Shown here: in pieces, positions 57,027-64,000 of the stretch
Position numbering within the stretch: the first letter of the stretch is position 1
Layout of the letters: every line of letters starts with the position of its first letter
DNA from: an uncultured Ignavibacteria bacterium
GTDB lineage: Bacteria; Bacteroidota; Ignavibacteria; Kapaibacteriales; Kapaibacteriaceae
Length of the DNA: 64,000 nt
Direction of reading: 5' to 3'
NCBI GenBank assembly: GCA_903939735.1
Contig: CAJAIA010000020.1
Coordinates: 1 to 64,000, forward strand
Program-made: the position numbers and the translations under genes
The notes under the pieces: generated by a model
What the model was told of the DNA's origin: nothing
Seen by the model: the letters and a program-made list of their open reading frames with translations, nothing else
Database searches by the model: none

Positions 57027-58073
57027 TTAACCTATCTGAACAGCGACCTCTGTTCGAGCCGACATTACGCCGATCGAAGTAGCTGACATCGTGTTGTTCT
57101 GCGCACACACCGCAACGAACTCATCAACATGCGCAGGATCGACACTCACCAACAGTCCACCGCTTGTTTGCGGATCGCACAGCACCGCACGCTGCTCGTC
57201 CGTGAGCGCACTGATGCGATGACCATACGCTGCGAAATTGCGATTGGTGCCACCAGGCACGCAGCCTTGTGCGACGTAAGAACGAATCGCGGCATCATCG
57301 ATGAGTGGCACCGCTGATGCGTCGAGCAACGCAGTGCACGATGCTCCATCGGCGAGCTCGACTAAGTGTCCGAGTAGACCAAACCCCGTGACGTCGGTCA
57401 TCGCATGCACGTAGGGCAATGCGCCAAACGCTGCACCTGCTGAATTGAGTTTCACCATCACGTCGCGCGCCCATGTAGCGTGCTCAGGTTGCAGCACGCC
57501 ATTCTTCTCGGCCGTGGTGAGGATGCCGACTCCGAGCGGTTTGGTGAGAAATAACACGTCGCCTACCTTGGCGCCTGTGTTTGTTTTGAGATGGTTCAGT
57601 GCTACTCGCCCCGTAACGGCCAGACCAAAGATCGGCTCCGGACTGTCGATGCTATGTCCGCCTGCAAGGGGAATGCCTGCTTCGGCGCACGCCATGCGTG
57701 CCCCTTCCAAGACTAAGCGTGCAGCCTCGACCGGCACCGTATTGACGGGCCATCCCAACACGGCAATGGCCATCATCGGCGTACCGCCCATTGCATAGAC
57801 ATCGCTGATTGCGTTCACACTAGCGATGCGACCAAAGTCAACAGGATCATCGACGATGGGCATGAAGAAATCTGTCGTGCTCACAACCGCCGTACCATCA
57901 CCAAGGTCGTACACAGCTGCATCATCGCGTGATGCATTGCCTACGAGCAACCGCGCATCATGCGGTGCAACAAACGTCGAATGCAAGATGGTGTCGAGCA
58001 CGGATGGAGAAATCTTACATCCACAGCCAGCGCCGTGCGAATACTGCGTTAGCCGATATGAAGGTGTGCTCAT
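57027..58073 (-). CDS. selD: Selenide, water dikinase SelD
   Basis: 348 aa. Makes selenophosphate from selenide and ATP. The catalytic loop HGAGCGCK puts Cys17 and Lys20 at the same positions as in E. coli; both cysteines are TGT, so there is no selenocysteine. Other motifs: [43 protein letters not shown] and [15 protein letters not shown]. The last ~40 residues differ from copy A and match copy B, so the 3' end may have been replaced. It starts at an ATGA overlap with mnmH. The 19-bp junction sequence lies inside the gene at 57327-57345. Confidence 0.96.
   Translation of the reverse strand: MSTPSYRLTQYSHGAGCGCKISPSVLDTILHSTFVAPHDARLLVGNASRDDAAVYDLGDGTAVVSTTDFFMPIVDDPVDFGRIASVNAISDVYAMGGTPMMAIAVLGWPVNTVPVEAARLVLEGARMACAEAGIPLAGGHSIDSPEPIFGLAVTGRVALNHLKTNTGAKVGDVLFLTKPLGVGILTTAEKNGVLQPEHATWARDVMVKLNSAGAAFGALPYVHAMTDVTGFGLLGHLVELADGASCTALLDASAVPLIDDAAIRSYVAQGCVPGGTNRNFAAYGHRISALTDEQRAVLCDPQTSGGLLVSVDPAHVDEFVAVCAQNNTMSATSIGVMSARTEVAVQIG
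57327..57345. repeat. 19-bp junction repeat, copy 4 (inside selD)
   Basis: CAACGCAGTGCACGATGCT within the selD coding sequence (codes for part of SCTALLD on the minus strand). This is the presumed original target site. Confidence 0.9.
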
Positions 58074-59005
58074 GGCGTGTTGTTGTTGATGCGTTGGGTT
58101 TGACAATACGTGTAGGTCGCGTCGTAGTACGACAAGGCAAGGTCTGCTGCGGTCGCGAGATCGCCCGCTGCAACAGCTTCGCAGGCGCGCTGATAGCGAT
58201 CGCCACCAAGCTTGCGCTCGATGCGAGAGAATGCAGAGAGCAACATCTCAGCAGAAACTTCACCGTAGTCGCGCACTAAGCGAGCGATGCGTTCTTCGCG
58301 CGGTGTGTCAAGCGTCGTCATCCGAGCTGACTGCATGGCATCGAAGAGCACATCGGGAAGATGCACTGTGCCGATGGTGCGGCTTTCATCTTCGACGTAG
58401 ATCTCGCGTGATGGATCGCACGAAGAGAGGAAGAGTGCAATGTTGTTATGCACTTGCTCCGTTGTGGGCTGCGTGCCCATTGCGCCAAATGCCGAGCCCT
58501 TATGATTGGCGAGCGCTTCGAGGTCGAGCACGCGCTCACCACGTGCAGCAAGCGCATGCAGATGATCTGTCTTCCCTGCTCCCGTCATGCCGGCAATCAC
58601 ATGATACTTCCACGGCTGTGCAATCACACTGCGCGCCCACGACTTGAAGCCCTTGTACCCGCGTGGCACGATGCGTGGTTGCAATCCGGCAGCTGCATAA
58701 AGCCAAGCTACCGACGAGCTGCGCATGCCGCCGCGCCAACAGTAGACGATGAGCGGACGGTCGAGGGCACGTGCTTGATCGACGAGTTCATGCATGCGCG
58801 GACCGACATAGCGCAAGCCTTCGTCGAAGGCGATCGTTGCGCCCTGCTGCACATACAGCGTGCCTACATGCGCACGCTCGTCGTTGCTGAAGAGTGGGAT
58901 GTTGACTGCATTCGGAATGTGTCCCTGCTGGTATTCAGCAGGTGAACGCACATCGATGATGGCGTACTGTGGATCTCGCAGATCGTCAAACACCGTAGTC
59001 ATCAT
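58070..59005 (-). CDS. mnmH: tRNA 2-selenouridine synthase MnmH (SelU)
   Basis: 311 aa. Converts 2-thiouridine at the wobble position of tRNAs to 2-selenouridine via geranylation, using selenophosphate from SelD. N-terminal rhodanese domain ([20 protein letters not shown]; active Cys in [12 protein letters not shown]), then a P-loop domain ([17 protein letters not shown]). The start (MMTTVF) overlaps the end of the upstream nuclease gene by 20 bp; ATG 59002 is equally possible. The selD start overlaps its stop, giving a compact selenium-modification operon. Confidence 0.95.
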   Translation of the reverse strand: MMTTVFDDLRDPQYAIIDVRSPAEYQQGHIPNAVNIPLFSNDERAHVGTLYVQQGATIAFDEGLRYVGPRMHELVDQARALDRPLIVYCWRGGMRSSSVAWLYAAAGLQPRIVPRGYKGFKSWARSVIAQPWKYHVIAGMTGAGKTDHLHALAARGERVLDLEALANHKGSAFGAMGTQPTTEQVHNNIALFLSSCDPSREIYVEDESRTIGTVHLPDVLFDAMQSARMTTLDTPREERIARLVRDYGEVSAEMLLSAFSRIERKLGGDRYQRACEAVAAGDLATAADLALSYYDATYTYCQTQRINNNTP

Positions 59006-60749
59006 GCTCCGGCAGCTGCGAGTACTCGGACGGCGGAGCAACAACCTGCTCTGTATCACCGCGACGATACTGATTCAAGGTCGCATTGAGTTCGGATGGG
59101 AGTTGGTCAACGTCGCGCACAACTATCGTTGTTGCGCGCTCACGACGTCGGTACAACCATGATGTGATAATCTGGAGCTCATCAAGTTCGCGATCAGTAA
59201 ATCCACCACGCGGTGCTGGACGCTGGAACACGTCCATGAGCATGTCGATGAGTGGTTCGCGCGGAGCAGCCGTGCCGATCACGCGCTGATACATGAGTCT
59301 ACCTGCACGGAGCGCATAGACTTCCACCGTCGCATAGCGATCGCTGGTTGGGATCATGATGATAACGTTGGTGTCGGTGATAGCGAGCGGACGATCGGTA
59401 CCATGCAACGTGGCACGCTCGATCTCACGAATGCCGTCGCGAAGCATCGCCGCACGCTCGAAGTCAAGATCCATCGCAGCTTCTTCCATCTGCATCGATA
59501 AGCGTCCGATTGCTCCCGACTCAACATTCATCAGGAATCGTCGCGCATCGTCGATTGCTGCGCGGTAATCATCTATCGTCTGATGCAATGCACACGGACC
59601 TAGGCAGCGCTTGATGTGGTAGTCGAAGCACGGCCGAACGTCGGCATGCGGAAAGAGCGCGCCGTTGCACGTTCGGAGTTGGTGCTCCCGCACGACCATG
59701 TCGCGAATGCGCTCGGCCATGCGCTGACTCCGGAACGGACCAAAATACTCGCCTCCATCGTCCTCGATGCGATGCACAAGCTCAAGTCGTGGGAAGTCTT
59801 CCGTTGTGATCTTCAGGAACGCTGGCGCATGATACTCCAGGCTTGCTCGGTTATGGAGCGGACGCTTGGTCTTGATCTCGCGTGATTCGAGGAGCATTGC
59901 ACCGAGCTCGGTACCGGTTACTTCCCACTCGATGTGCCGGATATACCGAATCATCTTCTGCACAGATTTGCCGTGCAGCGGACCGTCGTGGAAGTACTGT
60001 CGCACGCGATCGCGGAGCGACTTTGCTTTGCCGATATAGAGTGTGTTTTTCTTGGTGTTCAGGAAGTAATACACACCCGGCTCATCCGGCACTTCATCAA
60101 GGCGCGGCGCGAGGAGCTGTTTGACGCGTTGATTTGACTTCGTCGGTGCGAGCTGACGTTGCGCGTGCTGGAGATCGATGAGATCACCAAGCGTTGCGGC
60201 ATCGTGCTCTGACCGTGCGCGCTCAATCAGTTTGATCAACACCTTTGCAGTCGCTTCCGTATCACCCATCGCTCGGTGGCGGGCTGTGATCGTGCAACCG
60301 TAGTGCTCTGCAACAACGCCAAGATTATGTTTTGCCAGACCAGTGCTGAGACGTCGCGACAGTCGGCATGTGCACAGACGTGGGACGTCTGGCACTGGCT
60401 CGCCCATGCGCTGGATGGCATGACTGACGAAACTCCAATCAAACCCGACATTGTGCCCGACGAAGACTACTACCTGGTCATCTGCGGCCAGCTCTGCAGC
60501 GATCGTAGGCATCACCGCATCCTCATCGGGGGCATCACGAACCATGTCTTCTGAGATACCCGTCATCAACTGAATGAAGTCTGGGATGGGCTGCCGCGGA
60601 TTCATCAGCGACTCGTACCGACGCACGATATCGTCGTCCTCGACCACGCACATCGCGATTTCGGTCATGCGATGATCATGCGCCTTGCCGCCCGTCGTCT
60701 CGACGTCGACGACGATAAACCGGACTTGATCTAGAGGGGTCGTGAGCAC
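58986..60749 (-). CDS. DEDDh exonuclease fused to UvrC-like GIY-YIG nuclease
   Basis: 587 aa. An N-terminal DnaQ-like 3'-5' exonuclease (VDVETTGG, GHNVGFDWSFV, HRAMGDTEAT; residues ~10-180) is followed by a GIY-YIG domain (PGVYYFLNTKKNTLYIGKAK, ~225-300) and a UVR motif (MEEAAMDLDFERAAMLRDGI). It resembles the exonuclease/UvrC-N fusions known in actinobacteria and other phyla, with a likely role in DNA repair; the UvrC C-terminal nuclease half is absent. The start is GTG 60749, lying in the arm of a perfect hairpin and 4 nt behind a -7-like box. It is first gene of the mnmH-selD operon. Confidence 0.88.
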   Translation of the reverse strand: MLTTPLDQVRFIVVDVETTGGKAHDHRMTEIAMCVVEDDDIVRRYESLMNPRQPIPDFIQLMTGISEDMVRDAPDEDAVMPTIAAELAADDQVVVFVGHNVGFDWSFVSHAIQRMGEPVPDVPRLCTCRLSRRLSTGLAKHNLGVVAEHYGCTITARHRAMGDTEATAKVLIKLIERARSEHDAATLGDLIDLQHAQRQLAPTKSNQRVKQLLAPRLDEVPDEPGVYYFLNTKKNTLYIGKAKSLRDRVRQYFHDGPLHGKSVQKMIRYIRHIEWEVTGTELGAMLLESREIKTKRPLHNRASLEYHAPAFLKITTEDFPRLELVHRIEDDGGEYFGPFRSQRMAERIRDMVVREHQLRTCNGALFPHADVRPCFDYHIKRCLGPCALHQTIDDYRAAIDDARRFLMNVESGAIGRLSMQMEEAAMDLDFERAAMLRDGIREIERATLHGTDRPLAITDTNVIIMIPTSDRYATVEVYALRAGRLMYQRVIGTAAPREPLIDMLMDVFQRPAPRGGFTDRELDELQIITSWLYRRRERATTIVVRDVDQLPSELNATLNQYRRGDTEQVVAPPSEYSQLPEHDDYGV

Positions 60750-60775
60750 GCCGCAAAATAGTATGCGGCGTGCTC
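60744..60775. other. Perfect 12-bp inverted repeat around a start codon
   Basis: GAGCACGCCGCA (60744-60755) pairs with TGCGGCGTGCTC (60764-60775) across an 8-nt loop. The GTG start of the nuclease gene lies in one arm, and the minus-strand CTATTTTG box (60754-60761) spans the loop. There is no T-tract. It could be an operator, an attenuator or a terminator for the upstream lipoprotein gene. Confidence 0.65.
60754..60761 (-). promoter_or_regulatory. Possible -7 box of the nuclease-mnmH-selD operon
   Basis: Minus-strand CTATTTTG, 4 nt before GTG 60749. Near match to TAnnTTTG with standard spacing. Confidence 0.35.
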
Positions 60776-60788
60776 CATTCCCCCATCG

Positions 60789-61364
60789 TTATCGCACAAC
60801 TACAGGGAATACGACCGAAACGTCGGTCTCGTCGCTCGGCGTGGTGCCGTTTTTCGACGTAGCATTGTCGAAATGCGACAACTGTACCGACATTGTACCG
60901 GCAGGAGCAGAGCCACTCTGGCTTAGCGCAAATGCCAATCCGACAGGCAACTGGCGGCTGTCCTTGTCAGTGATCGTCAGCGTGCCAAGGCCATCGCTAA
61001 GCTGATAGAAGAACTGGTGGTTATCCCGCTCGGCCTCGATCGTTGCCGTGAGATCCTCAGCAGGCGACACGGATCGATTGGCGACACGCAGTCTTCCGGT
61101 GTATGTGATCCCAGGACGGAGCACGACAGTGTCGATACGGTTCGGGTTTGCCCCACCCGGACCGTCAAGATCTTCCCACGTCACGATCTGTCGTGGAACT
61201 GTTGAATCGGATGCCGTGAGCTCGATCTCGATCGTTGTCACGACGTCGTGATCTGCGTGATCGTGCGGGTCGCTGCCGTGCTCCGAGCATCCGCTGAGCC
61301 CGAGGGCCATAATCGTGATCGCAGCAACCGGAGCAAATCGCTGTGTGAATGTGGTGATGTTCAT
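60789..61364 (-). CDS. Histidine-rich lipoprotein next to a TonB receptor
   Basis: 191 aa. Lipoprotein signal (ITIMALGLSGC, lipidated Cys26) followed by a His/Asp cluster (SEHGSDPHDHADHD) that could bind Zn2+ or another metal. The rest is a beta-rich domain (VLRPGITYTGRLRVANRS, QFFYQLSDGLGTLTITD). Many Bacteroidota encode such His-rich lipoproteins beside ZnuD-like receptors. It starts 18 bp after the receptor stop, so it is cotranscribed. Confidence 0.75.
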   Translation of the reverse strand: MNITTFTQRFAPVAAITIMALGLSGCSEHGSDPHDHADHDVVTTIEIELTASDSTVPRQIVTWEDLDGPGGANPNRIDTVVLRPGITYTGRLRVANRSVSPAEDLTATIEAERDNHQFFYQLSDGLGTLTITDKDSRQLPVGLAFALSQSGSAPAGTMSVQLSHFDNATSKNGTTPSDETDVSVVFPVVVR

Positions 61365-61382
61365 CGCAAACCTCTGAATGAG

Positions 61383-63707
61383 TTAGAATATGGTGGTTAT
61401 TCGAAGAATGATGTTTCGTCCGGGATCATCGGCGAAGTACCGATAGCGATTGAGATAGTCGCGATACTGCGTGTCATAAAGGTTGTTACACGCGAGCGTG
61501 ATACGCATTTGCACGGATGGCGACAGATCGATCATGCCGCCAAACGACGCATCGACGATGGCATACCCCGGCGGTGGAGGCGCGTAATCCTGTCCTGCCA
61601 CAAAGCGGTCCTGGCGTCGCACGCCCAACACGCTCACATCGATAAATGCATCGTGAAGGTGAAGTACGTCATCACCATGGATGTGCACGCCAATGCGCGC
61701 CCGATCGCTCGGCATCAAAAACAGCGGCTCGTCTGCGCGGGTATCGGTGCCGCGCACGATGCTGGATGTTGCATACGCCTGCACACCACCCGTGACATGT
61801 ACGCGCAGCGAGACGTCGCCACCAGCGAGCAACGCTGGCACTTGTGTAAAGCGATACGTTGGGAACGTACCACGCACGGTGATTGTCGGACGTGATGGAT
61901 CGGGGAGTGCGAGGATGTATCCATCAAACAGGTTAGCATACGCCGTGACTTCGAGCTCAACGGTAGGCGTCGAGAGCGCATAGGTTGCATCGAAGCCGAC
62001 TGATCGCTCTTCGTGCAGGGTGCTGTCGCCGATCTCGTAGAGCGCGCTTCCGTGGTGGACATCGTTGGCGTAGAGCTCGTTCACCTGGGGTGGACGCCAT
62101 GCTCGGGCAATGTTGAGTCCGATGGACTGCTCCTCACTCAACGCATACAGTGCGCCAGCACTTGCCGTAACCGAAGCAAAGGTGCGCTGCTGCTCTTCAC
62201 GAGCCGATGTGTTCCGTCGCTGAATCGACACGTCGAGCCAGCGCACATCATACCGCACGCCAGCGCTTAGCGTAAGATCGTCAAGCATGAGCGATTCGTA
62301 GGCGAACCCCCCTACACCCCATGCGACGTAGTCTGGCACAAGGAAGACTGTCCCGCTACGATCGTTCACCTGCCGCTGCGCGCTCATACCCGCCGTCCCG
62401 CGTATGTTCTTCGCGAGATCATGCTCGAGCTTTGCATCGAGTGTGTACGTTGTGAGCAGCAAGTTCATTGCCGGAGTTTGCAGCGCGCGCTGCAGTCGTG
62501 CTGCAGAGTCGGGTCCGATGATGCGCGTGTTATGTGCATCGTACTCACTCCGATCGTTCTGCTGCCATCCATACGTCACGCGCAGCACTGCATCGTCGTG
62601 CACGCGTGCGTGCCCCTGCATCGAGAGCAACGTGTGAGAGATTTCCTGGCGCGGACTCGTGATATCGTACCCAAACGCCGGCGAGGTCGATGGACGTCCG
62701 CGCTCAATAGCGCGACGTAAGTCTTCTGCGTTGCCGAGATGCGATCCGGCGAACACACCAAGTGTTGTGGCGTACAACGATCCCATGACGGTCATGCCGA
62801 GGTCGTCATCGCCAATGCCGACAGTACTTCCGGCGCTCCACTCGCTGAACCCGGTATTGCCGAGCACGTATGTTGGCGTGCGTGCATCACCCGCGCGTCG
62901 CAAAGCCCCTTGCACCCGATAGCCAATCGGAAGACTATCGGAGATGCGATCTTCGAGAAAGCCACCGATAGCCCCTTGACCGGAGTTGGAGAAGAGGTTT
63001 GCCGAGACTTCGCCATGCATCACGTCATCGTGTGGGAGGGGGCGCGGCAAGACGTCGATCACACCACCCATTGCGTTGGGTCCGTACATCACCGATGCAG
63101 GCCCCTTCACAACAGCGATGCGTGCAGGTGTGAATGGATCGATTTCCGGTGCGTGTTCAGCGCCCCATTGTTGACCCTCCTGCACAACGCCATGGTTACG
63201 CAAGACGATACGCTGCCCCATCATCCCGTGAATCATCGGTTTGCTAATACTTGGTCCGGTCTGGACCACCGTAACACCCGGCACACGCGTAAGAACATCG
63301 GCAAAGGTTTGTCCGCGATGCTCATCAATCTGCGTGGCAGAAAGTTCGGTAACGTGTTGCGTGGGCAGCGCGCTCGACCCATGCGATGTTCGTGATTCGA
63401 CCACCACGGCGCCTTCGGATCGGCGTTGCGAAGGTACAAGCAGCACCTCGATGCGCACATCATCACGTCCGCCTACGGCAAGCATCATGCGCTTCGTTGC
63501 ATAGCCAACATGCGAGAACTGCAACAGCACCGAATCGCCCGCAACGTCGTGCACGTGAAACACACCATTGCGGTCCGTCACAGTACCACGTGTTGTACCG
63601 ATCACGCGGATTGTAGCAGCATGGAGAGGTTCACGCGTGGCCGTATCACGTACAACACCATGCACGTGCACATCAAGGAGCGCTAGAAGCGCAAAAAGAG
63701 TAATCAC
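61383..63707 (-). CDS. TonB-dependent receptor, ZnuD-like
   Basis: 774 aa. A short signal (MITLFALLALLDVHVHG) precedes a carboxypeptidase-regulatory-like domain (VVRDTATREPLHAATIRVIG, ~15-100). The plug follows (FADVLTRVPGVTVVQTGPSI, GPASVMYGPNAMGGVIDVL) and then a ~550-residue barrel ending with FADDPGRNIILRITTIF. The plug segment MIHGMMGQRIVLRNHGVVQE followed by GQQWGAEHAPEID is typical of the zinc/metal receptor group. The start is GTG 63707. Its neighbours, a His-rich lipoprotein and a His/Cys-rich protein, support metal uptake. Confidence 0.88.
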   Translation of the reverse strand: MITLFALLALLDVHVHGVVRDTATREPLHAATIRVIGTTRGTVTDRNGVFHVHDVAGDSVLLQFSHVGYATKRMMLAVGGRDDVRIEVLLVPSQRRSEGAVVVESRTSHGSSALPTQHVTELSATQIDEHRGQTFADVLTRVPGVTVVQTGPSISKPMIHGMMGQRIVLRNHGVVQEGQQWGAEHAPEIDPFTPARIAVVKGPASVMYGPNAMGGVIDVLPRPLPHDDVMHGEVSANLFSNSGQGAIGGFLEDRISDSLPIGYRVQGALRRAGDARTPTYVLGNTGFSEWSAGSTVGIGDDDLGMTVMGSLYATTLGVFAGSHLGNAEDLRRAIERGRPSTSPAFGYDITSPRQEISHTLLSMQGHARVHDDAVLRVTYGWQQNDRSEYDAHNTRIIGPDSAARLQRALQTPAMNLLLTTYTLDAKLEHDLAKNIRGTAGMSAQRQVNDRSGTVFLVPDYVAWGVGGFAYESLMLDDLTLSAGVRYDVRWLDVSIQRRNTSAREEQQRTFASVTASAGALYALSEEQSIGLNIARAWRPPQVNELYANDVHHGSALYEIGDSTLHEERSVGFDATYALSTPTVELEVTAYANLFDGYILALPDPSRPTITVRGTFPTYRFTQVPALLAGGDVSLRVHVTGGVQAYATSSIVRGTDTRADEPLFLMPSDRARIGVHIHGDDVLHLHDAFIDVSVLGVRRQDRFVAGQDYAPPPPGYAIVDASFGGMIDLSPSVQMRITLACNNLYDTQYRDYLNRYRYFADDPGRNIILRITTIF

Positions 63708-63766
63708 AACTCATCACACCAGGAATGGACAAAATGCACTGCCGTAGCAGCGCATGCCGAGGGTGG

Positions 63767-64000
63767 TTAGATGTTTGTAGGGGGCGCTCTACCAGGTTGT
63801 TGGAGCGGACATCGGTCACTGACCATGTTGGCGATCAGCGGCTCATGCGCCGTGCCAACCATGTCGATCACGACATGATGCTCGAACACGATCGCTGTGT
63901 GTACGTCCTTGGTGACGTCGCAGAGCGCACATGCATCGTGTGCTTCGTCGTGGTGGCATTGCTCAATGTGCTCAGCCTTGAAGATCTCACCACCGTGTGC
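63767..64000 (-). CDS. Partial His/Cys-rich protein at the window edge
   Basis: The last 77 residues of a gene running off the right end. It is rich in metal-ligand residues: HIEQCHHDEAHDACALCD, FEHHVV and DRCPLQQ near the stop at 63767. The length and the CxxC-with-His cluster suggest a small metal-binding or exported protein of the kind encoded beside zinc TonB receptors. It precedes the receptor by ~60 bp on the same strand and is probably the first or an early gene of that operon. Name and start are unknown because the 5' part is missing. Confidence 0.6.
   Translation of the reverse strand, partial: AHGGEIFKAEHIEQCHHDEAHDACALCDVTKDVHTAIVFEHHVVIDMVGTAHEPLIANMVSDRCPLQQPGRAPPTNI

Noticed and set aside
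56632-57086. Plus-strand frames across the transposase remnant and selD tail
   Set aside because: They are mirror frames of the minus-strand transposase fragment and selD; no start signals.
51824-57345. CRISPR or integron interpretation of the repeats
   Set aside because: The 19-bp repeats are kilobases apart, lie within selD homology and lack attC-like secondary structure; no cas or integron integrase genes are visible.
57027-58073. SelD as a selenoprotein
   Set aside because: Both residues of the GCGCK loop are encoded by TGT; there is no in-frame TGA in the gene.

Overview
The window looks like chromosome of a Bacteroidota/Chlorobi-group (FCB) bacterium. Ca. Kapabacteria would fit, but that is an inference made without a database search. 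The grounds are: several secreted proteins end in type IX secretion (Por) sorting domains; promoters carry the Bacteroidota -7 element TAnnTTTG; Shine-Dalgarno sequences are mostly absent, with a clear exception at rpsU; and there are BshC (bacillithiol), DUF3078, the short AMP nucleosidase and many PD40/BNR propellers. Base composition is moderately GC-rich, but about 49.5-51.7 kb and 54.4-56.9 kb look more AT-rich by eye. I see no rRNA, tRNA or CRISPR array.

Layout. 0-12.5 kb: a T9SS-sorted propeller, then ruvB, an exported VOC protein, proS, a PD40 lipoprotein, a BBP2-like porin, an NTF2-like protein, lepA, two adjacent signal peptidases I and hemW. 12.5-25 kb: LolC/E-type permease with ppk1, a lamin-tail protein with free-methionine-sulfoxide reductase, a propeller, and a 1664-aa secreted metallopeptidase. 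25-36 kb: ligA, DUF3078 barrel, then an 8-kb overlapping operon (double amidohydrolase, bshC, a 47-aa microprotein, a CrtI-type desaturase, a lipoprotein, a CBS/DUF21 protein). 36-49.5 kb: housekeeping metabolism (aldehyde dehydrogenase, TerC, Pgi/Pmi, rpsU, murE, NUDIX, pyrD, AMP nucleosidase, PhoD, malic enzyme) and two exported proteins. 49.5-57.4 kb: an accessory region. 57-64 kb: the tRNA selenouridine operon (exonuclease/GIY-YIG nuclease, mnmH, selD), then a probable zinc-uptake TonB receptor with a His-rich lipoprotein and a His/Cys-rich partial gene.

The most unusual region is 51.8-57.35 kb. The 3' end of selD occurs three times: intact at 57.03 kb, and as broken copies at 54.2 kb and 51.8 kb. 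Four direct copies of a 19-bp selD-internal sequence (CAACGCAGTGCACGATGCT) mark the junctions. Between them lie a T9SS propeller gene, a Cys-rich secreted protein coupled to a thioredoxin-like protein, a dead IS256-type transposase and copies of a small conserved peptide-coding segment. It reads like serial integration of cassettes into the 3' part of selD, each insertion bringing or leaving behind a selD tail.

A second pattern is regulatory. At least fifteen transcription units have a TAnnTTYG-like box only 4-7 nt before the start codon, which predicts leaderless or nearly leaderless mRNAs. Divergent neighbours are packed so tightly that two such promoters share bases (37.6 kb) or two start codons share CATG (17.97 kb).
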